NCBI GenBank assembly: GCA_012931725.1 | Contig: CM022950.1 | Coordinates: 58,176,754-58,240,753 of the forward strand | Source of the DNA: Litsea cubeba | Taxonomy: Eukaryota; Streptophyta; Magnoliopsida; Laurales; Lauraceae | Reading direction: 5' to 3' | DNA length: 64,000 nucleotides | In this document: positions 26,159 to 38,311 of the stretch, piece by piece | Position numbering within the stretch: position 1 is the stretch's first letter | Layout of the letters: each line of letters begins with the position of its first letter | Notes under the pieces: model-generated | What the model saw: only the letters and a program-made list of their open reading frames with translations | What the model was told of the DNA's origin: nothing | Databases searched by the model: none | Position numbers and translations under genes: made by a program

Positions 26159-26265
26159 AGGAAGAACTAAGTAAGAAGAAACACATGGAAGCTAATCGAC
26201 TGATGAGTTAAAAGGAAGAAACTAAGTAAGAAGAAACATATGGAAGCTGATCGATTGATGAGTTA
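26159..26265. repeat. Tandem duplication, about 54-bp unit, two copies
   Basis: The block AGGAAGAACTAAGTAAGAAG to GATGAGTTA (26159-26210) is repeated at about 26,212-26,265 with a few changes. Both copies contain ATGGAAGCT and TGATGAGTTA. Confidence 0.85.
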
Positions 26266-26733
26266 TCTTTTTTATAAAGGACAAACTTGCATTCACATGG
26301 TTTGAATTTTAAAGATCTACTCATTAGCCAAAGGAAAAAAAAAAGAAGTTGAAAAGAGACAAACAAGGGGAAAAAAAGTAGGCAAAATCATGCATGAGAC
26401 TATTTTCTCCTATTCTAATGGCAATAAAAAGTTGAGTAAAGGCAATTGCCCCTCCTCAATCCTATGTGGCTCTGCTGCCACTTGCGACCACTGGATTAAC
26501 TGTATCTTGAATATGCGGTCAATTTCCTTCCCTTTTCTCTTCTTTAGAAATAGGTAATATTGTATAAAATTCATTGATCAATCTAATGGTTGACCCCAAT
26601 GAAATCGGCTTTTATCATGCATATAAAGTTAATACAATGTGTATGGGTGGGTTGGGTGGGGCGGGGGAGCATATAGACAATTTGGGCTTTCCAAGGATGG
26701 GGCCTAAACTTTGTGTATAGGGTGCTACATCGG

Positions 26734-26735
<2 letters not shown>

Positions 26736-26767
<32 letters not shown>
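26736..26767. repeat. GA microsatellite
   Basis: Uninterrupted AG dinucleotide run of about 32 bases. Confidence 0.95.
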
Positions 26768-26772
<5 letters not shown>

Positions 26773-27167
26773 GCTTTTTTTCTTTAGAAGAGGGAAATAT
26801 GTGTAAAATCTTTGACCCGATAAGTAAGGGGTCGAATTTATATTGGGCCTTGTTTAAATTTTTGTTTTGTTGGTTTTAATTGTTTCTTCGAATTTAGATG
26901 ATGGATTCTAAATTTAATAGAATTTGGAGAGATTATTTGACTTTATTAGTGAGTTATTAAAAAGAGTTTAAGTAAATAGTGGGACCCCTAGGAATAACTC
27001 ATTGAGAAATTGGTTCTATGTTTGATAAATAGGGTCCAGGATTTGTGTTAGTAAAAGAAACTTTAGTTTTGTATTGAGAATTGGGACTCATGATTTCCAT
27101 TAATAATGTCAGTAGTCTTAACATCATTGGGGCCCACGATTTTGTAACAAAGGGAGGCAAAATGCAT

Positions 27168-27305
27168 TGGCCTAACTCCACAAAGTGGGGATTGGGCCTG
27201 GCCGAGCCCCAAAAGGAGGATTTTGGCATGGCCAAACTCCATACATGGAGTTCCAACCTTGGCCAAACCCTTATTGAAGGGTTCAGCCTTGGTCGGTCAT
27301 ATGCA
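27168..27305. repeat. Five-unit array of TTGGCC-spaced short hairpins, period about 30 bp
   Basis: TGG(C/T)C words recur at 27168, 27199, 27229, 27260 and 27290. Between them lie short inverted repeats whose bases differ but whose pairing is kept: ACTCCACAAAGTGGGGAT, AACTCCATACATGGAGTT and AACCCTTATTGAAGGGTT. The second unit (GCCCCAAAAGGAGG) pairs less well. The array lies just upstream of the L1 remnant and is not explained by a coding frame. Confidence 0.6.
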
Positions 27306-27424
27306 GGGCCTCCTAGGTCCATTAAATCATTGATATCTATTGCTATTAGTAATATGTCATGATTGTTACCACTTGAGTTAATGGTAATTTTATTATTATT
27401 ATTTTAAGTTAAGTAGTACATCAA

Positions 27425-27919
27425 ATGTCTACAATGTATATAAGAATGCCCCATATCAGTCCCCAATGTATCCTGTGCAACCATGCCCCTGAAACCACAG
27501 ACCACATTTTCTCTAAATCCAGTTTCACTAACCTGGTTTGGGAGAGATTCCCTACCCTAAACATTAGACCATCAACCTCCTCTTCCTTCCACCAATGGTT
27601 TTGGTTTCAAGCCAGACCACAGAACCAAAGGTTGGGGGCTTTGATCTCGTGGCACATCTGGAAGGCCCACAGTGAATATGTATTCAATTCCAATCCATTA
27701 AACCCTTGGACCATCATTAGGAAAACAACATGTGCAATCCATGAATGGAACATTGCAGCTTTCCTACCTTGCCTTCCCCCAACAACTGCCCTTCCGAAAG
27801 AGACCTGGGCTCCCCCTACCCCAGGAAAAATCAAGCTTAATTTTGACACAGCGGTTAACATAAATAAGAACATTGCAGGAATTGGTTGTGAGTGCCTAAA
27901 AAATCACGGACTTGATTAG
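27425..27919 (+). pseudogene. L1 C-terminal zinc-binding and RNase H fragment
   Basis: A 164-codon frame. The N-terminal part shows CILCNHAPETTDHIF, matching the zf-RVT (zinc-binding in reverse transcriptase) region of plant L1 elements. A Trp-rich segment ending WHIWKAHSEYVF follows. Then PGKIKLNFDTAVN and AGIGCECLKNH match the start of the RNase H domain often annotated as a putative ribonuclease H protein in plants. It stops exactly where the LTR begins at 27,920, so the RNase H domain is cut after its first strand region. Non-functional. Confidence 0.75.
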
Positions 27920-28732
27920 TGGACGTTTGGGGTCTCCCAGAGATTCCCTGATGAGATTAATATGCCCGTCCAGAACCTGAAAGGGAGAGAACAAGAAGAA
28001 GACAATCGTCAGAGACCCTGGCTGTAGGCAGCGCAAGGCCCTCCGATGCCTAAGTTAGTTTAGGAAACTCAACAGTAGGGTGGAGGAAGAGGAGAGACAG
28101 AGAGTATTAGATGCTCGATACCTGGAGTTTGGGAGGCTTCTCTATTTATAGAAGAAGCCTCGTGGTAGAGGATGGTGGAGCCTGCTATCTTGTCTTGTAC
28201 TTGGACGACACAGTCACGTCAGCCAACATTCCCTTAAATGAATGTCTCATCCGCCCACCATTCATTAATTGACAATCTGACCGGATCCACCTTTCATTAA
28301 ATGGTTGTCCAATAGGCCCACAATGCATTAAATGAGGGTCTAATCGGGCTTCAGCTTGCCTGGGCCTTTCGGCGGTAGTCTCATCGGGTCTCGCCTGGAG
28401 CCTCGCCCTGATGGGGACGTAGCCGCTGGATGCAGATTTGCCAGGGATTCTGGGCGGCTGAGATGTCTTCTCAGTACCACCCACGCGTGCCCATATCTTA
28501 TCATGCATTCCATGACGTGATTGGATCTCCGGTGGTGCTCTGGCAGTTAGCGCTCGTCTCGGCTAGCACGCTGGCATGAGACCGAGGTGCTTGACCGAGG
28601 TCGGAGTGGACTCGACCGCGGCTGGCGCCTAGCATCATTGCCTGGGTATTGGTAGTCGAGCTTGAGACATAATTAGCCGGTCACCTTTACCGGGGCTAAC
28701 ATAATCTTGGTGTCTTTAGGAACGTCCCCACA
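27920..28732 (-). mobile_element. Solo LTR, minus orientation
   Basis: On the minus strand it starts TGTGGGGACGTT (28732) and ends ACGTCCA (27920), with TG...CA ends and 813 bp. A TATA box, CTATAAATAG, lies at 28142-28151 on the minus strand, followed by a transcribed-looking leader containing GCATCGGAGGGCCTTGCGC. That wording is familiar from plant Ty3/gypsy LTRs. No internal region adjoins it. A clean five-base target duplication was not found. Confidence 0.6.
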
Positions 28733-28905
28733 TAGGTGGCATAATTAGAGAAAAATAAGGACATCCTAACATATTTATCCTGTTAATGATGTGCAGGCGA
28801 TGACTTTCGAAGAGATTGAGCCACGTTATGTTTTGTATGCCTCTCATTTATGTAACCTGTAAGCTCTTTCTGTTGAAATAAAATTCGCCTTTCACCAAGA
28901 AAAAA

Positions 28906-29455
28906 TGTGTGCGATGTATATAAATTAGAACTAAAATGTAGTTCATCAAAGTTTCCCAAAAAAAAATGGGTACTACGTACAAGTCCTGTTTGCATTAAAA
29001 TTGGCATTCAAAATGATTTTGTTTCTTAAAATGTTGCTTTCATGGGACTTTGGTTTTATTCATTTGAGTACAACTCTTACTTAAATAGAAATCAATTCTA
29101 TTGGTTGTGTTACTTGTCTTGTCTGCTTTTAGTTTTTTTATTTATATTTCTTGTTTTAGTTGTATACAGAGTCACAGCTCTACCTGATGATGCTCAATGA
29201 TGGAACTGATAGATGACTCAGATTATTTAGGGCCTACTTTTATCATTTGTAGTTTGTACTATAACTTTTCATCAAAAAGGATTCCGAAATATACATCCAA
29301 AGAATATTTATAAATATTCCTCAAAAGAACCGCCAAAACAAAATTTTCAAAATATTTTCATCTTGGTTGAAGCAAAGCAAACCCAACCTTCGGGTTGGTA
29401 GTCGGATTTTCTCTTGATTGCTCCTCCCTAGATAGATTTTGCTTCGAAGTAAAAC
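28906..29455. other. Intergenic, no gene seen
   Basis: AT-rich sequence with no recognised element between the L1 tail and the 57-bp minisatellite. Confidence 0.5.
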
Positions 29456-29626
29456 CCCTATCTCCTGCTTACTATTTCTTTTCCCTTTCCAACAGAAAAG
29501 ATGAAGGTTCAACCCTATCTCCTACTTATTATTTCTTTTCCCTTTCCAACGGAGAAGATGAAGGTTCACCCCTAGCTCCTACTTACTATTTATTTTCCCT
29601 TTCCAATAGAAAAGATGAATGTTCTC
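29456..29626. repeat. Minisatellite, 57-bp unit, three copies
   Basis: CTCCTGCTT-like starts at 29461, 29518 and 29575 give an exact 57-bp period. Because 57 is divisible by three, one plus frame stays open across all copies and gives a 19-residue repeat with the core YYFFSLSNRKDEGS. No gene model surrounds it, so I read it as a repeat, not a protein. Confidence 0.85.
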
Positions 29627-29742
29627 ATCAGTTTTTCTCCAGTCAACTCAACCCGCTTAGAACAACACCATCAGTATTGACTAGCTAGGGTTATCTTATT
29701 AACAGCATTAGGTGGAATAATCTCCCTCCCTCACTCACCACC

Positions 29743-32700
29743 TGTCACATTCCGGTCTCGAGATTACCTGGCCAAGGATAATCCCCGTGGCGTGACACGC
29801 GTACTTCCGTGAGTTTCGCACTTGTCTCGGGTCAAGTGCGAGTCACGAAGGATAAAAATTCTAAATTCCACTCGTGAGACATGCTTACTGACACATGTCT
29901 CTATATATTTAACAACGGAAGCAACTAAAATAATATATATAAAGCAAGGCTCTCCTAAGCTCAAGCTTAGGATAAGGTAAGCTCAACTGCATAGTGGGGC
30001 CCACCCGGGGACCCACATGGGGATGGGGATGAGGGGGATTTCAAGGACTCCTTAGGATCTTCATCTCTGTAAAAAATTAGTCCCAACCATAATTTCTATC
30101 ATCTCCATATGGGTCCAAAAGTCTAATGGTCAACAGTCAATTTGGATCGATACATAGTCGATCCAACGGTCCAGTAAATTCGGATCTGACCGAAAGTTGG
30201 TGGATATGTGCAATTTAGGAGGATCATGTGTTTGGTCCATTTGGATGAACCAAAGGTGGGCCCCACAAGCACGAGTTTACTGATGGCGAATTCCGCAAGT
30301 ATACGGTTGTCTCAAGTACTATAAACTATGGAACTCCGAATATCGTTCCCACGAGGATCGTTATAAAAATGAAAAGGAATATCAACTCAAATATAGCTAA
30401 CAAATGCAAATGAAAATAACAAAAACAATGGAAACAAGAAACAAAACAAACAATAACAAGGAAAATAAAAAAAAATTATGCAAACTAAAAGAAAACAAGA
30501 ACTAGATAACAAAAAGATGTTAGTAAAAATAGAAAAAAAAAAACACAAGTGAGAACAAGCTAAGTAACAAGTTATTGAAAAAAATAATAATAATAATAAC
30601 AAGGTTAATGGAGAAATGTTAGATAGATCAAATGAATAAGTTTGTGAAAATAACAAGTGAAAGATAGAAAATGAGTGGATGGAGATAACGAAATATGCTA
30701 AAGTAGTGTAAAATCAAATGTGGAATTGATGGTGTGAATAGAGAAATAGAGTATGAGAATCAAAACAAGTGAATAAGTGTGTGAGAAAGTGAATAGAATC
30801 AAACTAAAGTAAGCAAAACAAGAAACAAGCAATACTAATGGATGATTGAATCATCTAGAATCTACTAGGTGACACTAATCCAACACTAATGCTCTTCTCT
30901 TTTTCCAAAAAAGAATACTCAAATCTAATTACAATTCAATGCTTAGATTTGGAAAATATAACTTTAAAGCTCTAAGATACAAATTAACAATCTAATAGCT
31001 AAGATTTTCTTCCCTTCATAAAAGAATAGATTCCTAATGACCATCTATCAAAAGTAAGCATAAACCATCAAAAGATATTAACTCCTAAGCATGATTTATC
31101 AAACCTAAGCATAGATAGTAAAAAGAATGCTAATATAGAAACTAAGCATGGAAGGTTGCACAATGCAATGAAGAAAAATCTACTCTTGACATATTAAGAA
31201 CATAAACAAGGAATTAAAATAAAGAGCATAAGCAAAAGGAATAGGATCAACTTAGCTTCACCTAGAAGATCTAATCAAAGGGATTAGCCACCCATTGGAG
31301 AAGATAAAGCTTTCAATTCGATTCCAAATCTTTAATTTTTACAAGGCTTTCCATACTTTCTCTCTATAATTGCTCTCAATTACATGAATAGCTTAAGTAA
31401 AGAGGAGGAGGCTCTCCTTGCTTGTCTCTTTGATGCCTAGAGCTCCCTTCCTTATATAGAAATATTTTCCTTGCTCTCTTTTGATTTCTTTCCGATGTGG
31501 GACTTCACAAGAATGGAAATATGAACATATGACTGTCATTCCCGAGTTAGAAAATAGTTCTCAGATTGATGTGCGATTTTGACCCCCGAAACGTCCGAAT
31601 TGGGAAAAATATCATGAAATATGATTTGTAGATCTTAGAACAAGCTTTCCAAAGCTTCTGCGATCACCTCAATCGGACACCTGATTAAAAAAATATGGTC
31701 AATATACCAACCCAGGTCTTTCATTTTTCTTCTTATTGTTGGCATAACTTTGTCATTTCTTCATCCAATTGTCTTCCAAACTTATCCTTACTCTCTTTAA
31801 CACTTGAATCTCAGCTTTAATCTTCAAATTAATCTTCAATTAACACCTACAAAGAGAAATTAGCATAATCGAGAGTATTTTTTAACATATTTTGTATGGA
31901 GGCCATTGAAATTCATATAAGTGCATACAAATGACCATCTATAATGGAAAGATATGAGCAAAGCATGATGGGGAGGAAATTTATGATTTTTATGCTAAAA
32001 ATAGTATTTTGAGTTCTTTTATCTTTGAAAACTCATAAAATAATGCTATAAAAGTGTATCTTTTGTGAACTCATCACTTATGAGATTTTATCATAAGCTT
32101 GAGCTTATAGGAGAGCCTATCATATCATAAGCTGTCCAACATTCAAGTTTATAAACAAAAGATGATTTCATTATTAATAAAAAGTAGATTTCATAAAACT
32201 TACTCAACCTCACTATTACAAAAGCATTTATATATACTCTCAAAAGTATCATCTAATCAACAAGAGTTCATATAAAATAACTCCCAAAACATAAGGAAAG
32301 ATTTCTCTCAAATTGCCCACAAAAGACTACACATTACACTCTCCGAAACCGAAGCTAGACAGCACTATCAGCTGTCCATTCTTCTAGGCTTGCCGGTATC
32401 TCATTGGTCTCCTCCATTCCCTCCGTAGTCTCCTCAAGACTAGTAGCGGGGTCTGCATCTGTAACACCAAGAATAGTTGGTGAATACGATGATTCAGCAA
32501 GTATAAACAATAACACTCTATGCATATTGTATCAATTTAGAATTTATGACAAGTGATTGAAAGACAAGTGATTGAAAGAAAGCATATAAACGTGAACTAG
32601 GCAATTGTGCGGTCGAATTAAATCATGCTTAAAGAATAAAAAACAATTGAGACTTATACAATCTAGTTGGTAACCACATTAGCTAAATCCCCTCAAAGAC

Positions 32701-34382
32701 GGCACACGTTTTGGGATGTCACCATTGACCCGGCCAAAGGTTCTCCTAGCTACCCAGTTTTGGAGTTCCGGTGCTCCAAACTGTCTATTGCATTGTAATT
32801 TAAGAGGATCAAGGACTTTTACTAGCCAAACTAATCTAAGCAATCGTCTTTTATCACTATCCAATGTATTATAAAACTATAGCATTCAATGTACCGCTAT
32901 TCATTATTTGGTGCCACATTGTATATTAGTATACATTGAATTACCATAACTTTATAATCATGGTGTAGAAATGAAAAGAATGAATCAAACATGTGAAGAC
33001 CCTCGCCTCAAAGGTCCTCCATGTCAAGGTAATTTCCATTGGTACGGTTAGTATGAAGGTGACAGTGGAAAGCCCTACAAGGTCTCTCTTAAACTAAGTT
33101 TCTATTAATTTTATGGGTTTCTATCAACAATTAATCAAATCTAATCAACCAACCTCGATATTCGGTAAATTGTAATTTTTCAGAATTTACTGCTCAAATT
33201 CGGCCAACATTCAGCTAGTCGAACAGGTAGCCGAAGTTAACCGAACAGGCTGGCCGAATTCTGGGCAGAAATTTCAGGATTTTCTAGATCATTTGTGTAG
33301 TTCTTTCCCTTTCAAGATCCTCATCATTTCCAAACCTCTCTAAGACCTCCAAAACCTTATACGTGCGATCAAATAGAGCCTACATGCTCTCCAACATACA
33401 TTTCCATTATTCAATCATTCATAATCATCAATCCCATCTTCCTTTTTCAACCCAACAACCAAAACCCATCTAATTTCATGAATTAGCATAAATAAGAGGC
33501 TATGATTATAAAAATTGAATATGAATACAAAATCAAAAGAGTAAAACAACATGCATTGCATCTTATCATTTATACTTGCCTTGATTCCAAGCTTTCCAAA
33601 CCTATTCCTCTTTCTTTGTCAGAACAAGAGTTTCCCCCCAATTTCCAAGACCTAACCAAGAATTCATATAAAAGAATGATGAACTTGCATGCATGTAAAG
33701 AGGATGAGTCCTATTGATTTCTTTACTACTCAATACACAAAATTGGTCTTGGGTTCTTACTTTGAAACCAAATGAGAAGTTGTAGAATCTGAACTTGACA
33801 GAATAAGGTTATGGAATGATCAAAGAGATGATGATGATACTCAATTTCACTTCCAATCCCACATGCATAAGCTTTCCTTGAAGATTTGAGAAGAGATAAG
33901 AAGAAATGGAAAAAGAGATAGGAAGAAGGTTTTCTGTCAGCAACCAGTGTGAGCAGATCGATTGGAATGGGAAAATGGTTGTTTTAAGTGAATAATTTCA
34001 TAATTTTATAAGAAAACCCAAGCTCTTTCTCATTTATTCATTTTGAGTCAAATGAAAGCCTACTTGATTAGTTTGAGGTCAAATGAGGAAGTGTCCAATA
34101 TAAAAGATGACGTGCTCGATGAGATACACGCGAATACGCGATGATGCCAAGATGACGTGCATATGATGCAAAAATAGAAAATCTGCAATTACGAAAAAGT
34201 CCGTGGCACTAAATGGTTTGGATCAAGTTCAAACTAACTACCCAAGACTCAAGGTCTAACCAAAAAGCTTAAATAAGATTAATTTTATACTAAAATAACT
34301 TAGTTAGTATCTAAGCATATTTAATTAAATAAAATATGATTACTTAAGGCTAATCACAATTAAATTGGTTTGGGGTGTAACA
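29743..34382 (-). mobile_element. Long solo LTR of a Tekay/Del-like gypsy element, minus orientation
   Basis: On the minus strand it starts TGTTACACCCC (34382) and ends CGGAATGTGACA (29743). The flanks CCACC (29738-29742) and CCATC (34383-34387) agree at four of five bases, as a decayed target duplication would. No gag or pol lies between. It contains GCCGAA-type motifs at 33,200-33,260, as in the related LTR at 42,752. An Athila-like LTR (30281-32076) is inserted in it, so the LTR itself is about 2.8 kb. Confidence 0.55.
30281..32076 (-). mobile_element. Athila-like solo LTR nested in the longer LTR
   Basis: On the minus strand it starts TGATGAGTTCACAAAAG (32076) and ends CTTGCGGAATTCGCCATCA (30281), about 1.8 kb. 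The size and the end motif (ACTTGCGGA...CCATCA) resemble Athila-lineage LTRs, which end just before a GGCGCCGTTGCC primer site. No internal region is present. The flanking five bases (TTTAC and CTTAT) do not match, so the boundaries or the solo-LTR reading may be slightly off. Confidence 0.5.
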
Positions 34383-34517
34383 CCATCTTCTTTCCAACTG
34401 GAATAGACATGACCATTGTATTCAAGTAATTGGTCTTGGATCCTACCGTGTTACCATACCACATTCTCTGTCACACTAGGCATTATTTCAAGTATCCGAC
34501 AACTTTATCATGGTTAC

Positions 34518-34981
34518 TGTTGGAAAAGTCTCACGTCCCATATCGCCCAAGTAATGGGCTTGACATGTCTTCATATACTTGTTTGGGCCTTCCACTTATG
34601 AGCTTAAGCTTTTGGGTTTGTATGTGGGTCAACCCAAAAGCTTAAGTTCATATGTGGAGGGCCCAAACAGGTATCTGAAGACATTAAATACTATTCGGCA
34701 TTACCGCCACCATTGCATTTGTTTCAATTTGTGGAGTCTTTTTAATTTAAGTTGATATGAGTTTCTTTTTCTTTGATTTGTACACTTGAAGAAATATATA
34801 CTGAGTATTATTTTTGATATAAACCACTTATTTTGCATTTTTTCTGGTTAGTATGTTCTTCTTTAAGACTCATGCAAAAATTCTCACTTGAAAGGGAATC
34901 AGATCATGTTAATTTTCCATGCTCATGTGAATTTTAAGTAATTAGTTCCTTTCAAGTGATGGTTTAAGACTCTCTCCAACA
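34518..34981. mobile_element. Short LTR/TRIM-like element
   Basis: It starts TGTTGGAAAAGTC and ends GACTCTCTCCAACA, giving inverted ends. The opening TGTTGGAAAAGTCTCAC is typical of plant copia LTRs and TRIMs. There is no coding capacity. The right flank is a poly-C run, which hides any target duplication. A large hairpin lies within it. Confidence 0.5.
34566..34683. repeat. Long hairpin, 54-bp arms
   Basis: Arms 34566-34619 and 34630-34683 are reverse complements with about seven mismatches around a ten-base loop. The left arm includes CTTAAGCTTTTGGGTT and the right arm AACCCAAAAGCTTAAG. A transcript of the surrounding element would fold into a near-continuous duplex. Confidence 0.85.
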
Positions 34982-35610
34982 CCCCCCCAACCCCCAAAAA
35001 AAACCTCCCAATGTTCACATATGGTTTTCCATATTACAAGCAATCGGCCTTCTCTCTTTTTAATCTAAGGCGTTCGTATCACCTTTTTTATGCAGAAATA
35101 AAAAATATACTTTTTCTACAGAATTTTTTTTTCATTGTTTGGTTCAAGTGTTTTTCAATGAGGAAATACATAAAAAATAGTTACAGCTTTTTGTGGATTT
35201 GCGATTGATTGGATTGGGGGGGGGGGGGGGGGGCGGGGGGGTTGGGGTAGGGAAGAAATTCCATGAAAAAACAGAAACCATAAATTTCATTTCCACAAAA
35301 GCTATGCAAACATGCCCTTTGAAGGTTCATTTTGTAAGAGGATTTCCGAATAAATCAAGTAAAAAATGCTAGGCATTTCTCCAACCTCCTTTTCCTTCAA
35401 GCATATATTTTGAAAACCTTTTTTTACTCTGAACCACTATAATGTTGTTCTCTGCAATCTTTATTAAGAAAACTATGTTGCATTGGAGTTTTTTTGTGGA
35501 AACAGAGTTAGACAAATGTACTCTTGGAATACATTTTCAAGAATTATTATCCATTAAATTCCCATGTAAATAGATAGGGCCACTTTGTTCAATGTTTGGT
35601 ACATGTGCAT
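34982..35610. other. Intergenic with poly-G tract
   Basis: No gene seen. A G run interrupted once by C spans about 35,214-35,241, and a poly-C run follows 34,981. Confidence 0.6.
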
Positions 35611-37042
35611 CCATCCATCACCGTAAAGGTGAGGGATATATAGTGGGGCAACATAGTGGAGCCAACTTTACGATCCATCTGAACCATCCTAACACACTAA
35701 ACCCCTTGAATTACATTGGATCATTGAGCTTTCACTGATCTGAATGGATTTGACCGTTGGATCATGGGTCAAGTTTTTTCTTTAATATAAAGTTATTTAA
35801 ACTTGTGGGTCATGGATGAAGGGGTTAGATGTAAGGACCCGTCCCTAGAAATACCTAGTGGGACCCAATTTGACCAAGTCAACACTTGGTTATCCTATTT
35901 AATAGGTGTAGTTAGTAATTCTCATTAATTAAGCCTAGTTATAGGGTTAAGACCCTTGTGAGATTAATAGTGGTCTTCTAGAGTTAATTAGATAATTTGA
36001 GGCCTTAGTTGTAATCCTAATTATGGATGGATTTTCCTTAGAGAGTTGTGCAATTAACCTTAGAATGACCCAACTACCCATAGCCCAACCCATTAGCCCA
36101 TTAATTATATGAGGGTACTCTAGTCCTTCCAACCACACATTTTTCCTCCTTTTTGGAAATTCAAATACCTTAAATGACCTTGGCCTCCTTTATTCTCTAC
36201 CAAATAAACATAAGCACTTTTGTCATTCTAAATAGCCTACCTTTATTGTGCTTAGGCTCCTTTTTTCATAACCACTCATTTGAGGAAACTTTAGTCATTA
36301 TATGTGAATACCTAAACTACCCCAGTTCCTATCATTTAATTCTATTAGCAACCAAGGACCCTTTGATAATTTCATTTAACATTCCCTAAATACCCTCATC
36401 CTTATCCTAAACTTACACTAGCAAGAGAGGGCATTTTAGACTATAACCCCACCAATTCCTATAAAAGAAACCTCTCTCATCTCTCCCTCTCATTTCACGA
36501 GTAATCCTCATTTCCTCTTTGCAATTCCCATGTAGTATAGTTCTTTCTCTTAGAACTCCCTTTCTTATGCATTTCTCTATTTGGGAATAGGTGTAGAGAT
36601 TGTAGATTCGGCTATTGGGGTGATTTTAGAGCTATTGGAGTGAAGCCAAGTTATTTGAGGAGCTTTCTTCCTAATTAGGCAAATAGACATGCTTAAATTC
36701 TTTAATTAAATTGATTAATATGCCTAGATTGTTAATTACCGTCTTTTATGGTTATTTGGCATGATTTATTTATTTGGATGGTTGTATGGATGCTATGTTG
36801 TATATATCCTTCTCTTTCTAAGCCTTCTTTATGCATTTGCCATTGATGGATGGGAATCCCCCATTTGGAAGACCAATGACCCATTTGTGATGAGATCGTG
36901 ATGTGGGAGGTGTACTTGAGGATGGGAAGTGATTGGTGAAGATCTGGGATGTATTTGATGAAGTTTTGATGGAAAATAGAAGAGGGCAGAATCCTGAAAA
37001 TCAGGGTTTCGTGTGTACCCGATCGATCTGGTCACTTAGGAT

Positions 37043-37293
37043 GTCGACCAGGCACACAGGGGACCTTCCCCTCAACTGGGAGCAGAAAATGGTGATAGGA
37101 CCCAGTGTACCCAGTCGACCAAGAGGCCCGGTCGACCGGTCACACTGTGGAACACCCCACCTGCAAGATTTATGGGAAAATGCCCCTAGTTAACCCGGTC
37201 GACTGGGGACACTGTGGACTGAGTTTTCTGACTCCCAGTTAACTGTCCCCTTTCACAGAGTACCAGGTCGACCCGTGGACCCATGATGTCGAC
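37043..37293. repeat. GTCGAC-rich segment of the solo LTR
   Basis: Six GTCGAC hexamers occur in 250 bp, mostly within CAGTCGACC, CGGTCGACC or AGGTCGACC and often near CACTGTGGA. The spacing is irregular. The segment sits where the related LTR at 42,752 has its GAGCTC/GCCGA-rich array. Confidence 0.75.
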
Positions 37294-38311
37294 CCGGTAC
37301 ACTGCATATAGTCATTTCCCATATTTAGTTTTCATTTTCCATATTTAGTTTTCTTTCATTATCTGATCATGTGTGGGCCCCGTTGACCTTCCATTTGGAC
37401 CGTTTGGGATACGCCGGACACGAGTCAAGGGCCGGGCTTAACCTTGACCCGTGTAGCCACCTAAGTAAGGCTTGGGTTGTAAATGGAACCCAATTCAATT
37501 GTTATGGATGTCCTATAATGCTAATTGTTGGGAATCATAAGGATTGATTAGTTATACCAGAACTCCATGCCTCGAACCCTTAACTATTATCAACTCATGT
37601 TAAGGATAAAAAGGCTATCAAGTTCGGAGTACCCCACCTAGTGATCTGTAGGATTTGTGGATGTACGATTGGTCTGCCGAAGGATATGATGCCGACATGG
37701 ACATTGATATTGAAATATTGTTGGATGACACAGTAGGTATCGTGTGGGAGGGGTACCGAGACCGCCGGCTCTGGGACCGGGTGTATGGATGGATTTTGAT
37801 GTTGATCTAGCACATAAGACCAATGGCTGGGATTTGGTCGTGGCTATGGATATTGTTGATTGAGATAGCACGTAAGACCAATGGCTGGGCCTTGGCTGTA
37901 GGTATGGGCATTGATGGACTCTTATGCGCTCCTATTTGATGAGATGGCAGCGATGGGTGGCTAGGACCCCCATGGTTAATGTTCGTCGACAGTTGTTGGG
38001 ACGACGACGACGGGCTGACTCTGACCCCCCCACGTCCCTTGTACTTCAACTGTGAACGTACTTTTGTGTGATCCTATGTACGTATATTGGTTGTATGATT
38101 ATTATGTATTGTGGATGTCGTTGTTTATTGTCTTTAACCGTCGACGTTGATACGGTTGGATCTAGATATGATAGTTATGGATATGGTAAGGTTACTTCCG
38201 CAGGTTACTTCTGTTACCAGTGACTCTAATGTGCTTGTATGGTTTATATGATATCTTGATGATGATGGCTTTTCTTATTTACCTGATATACTGTATCAAA
38301 TATATGTTATA

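Larger units (their letters stand above)
27425..28905 (+). mobile_element. 3' end of an L1-type LINE, split by a solo LTR
   Basis: The plus-strand coding end (27425-27919) is interrupted at 27,920 by an LTR. L1-like 3' sequence resumes from about 28,733, with a plant L1-style ending (AATAAAATTCGCCTTTCACC then an A run ending near 28,905). The pieces are collinear, so the LTR is the younger insertion. Everything upstream of the zinc-finger region is missing, which fits a 5'-truncated LINE. Confidence 0.65.

Noticed and set aside
27168..27305. CRISPR-like array
   Set aside because: Repeats are short and variable, spacers are not unique sequences, no cas genes are present and the DNA is from a plant nucleus.
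35214..35241. Poly-G tract as a G-quadruplex signal
   Set aside because: An almost pure homopolymer. Length and sequence are likely unreliable and there is no functional context.
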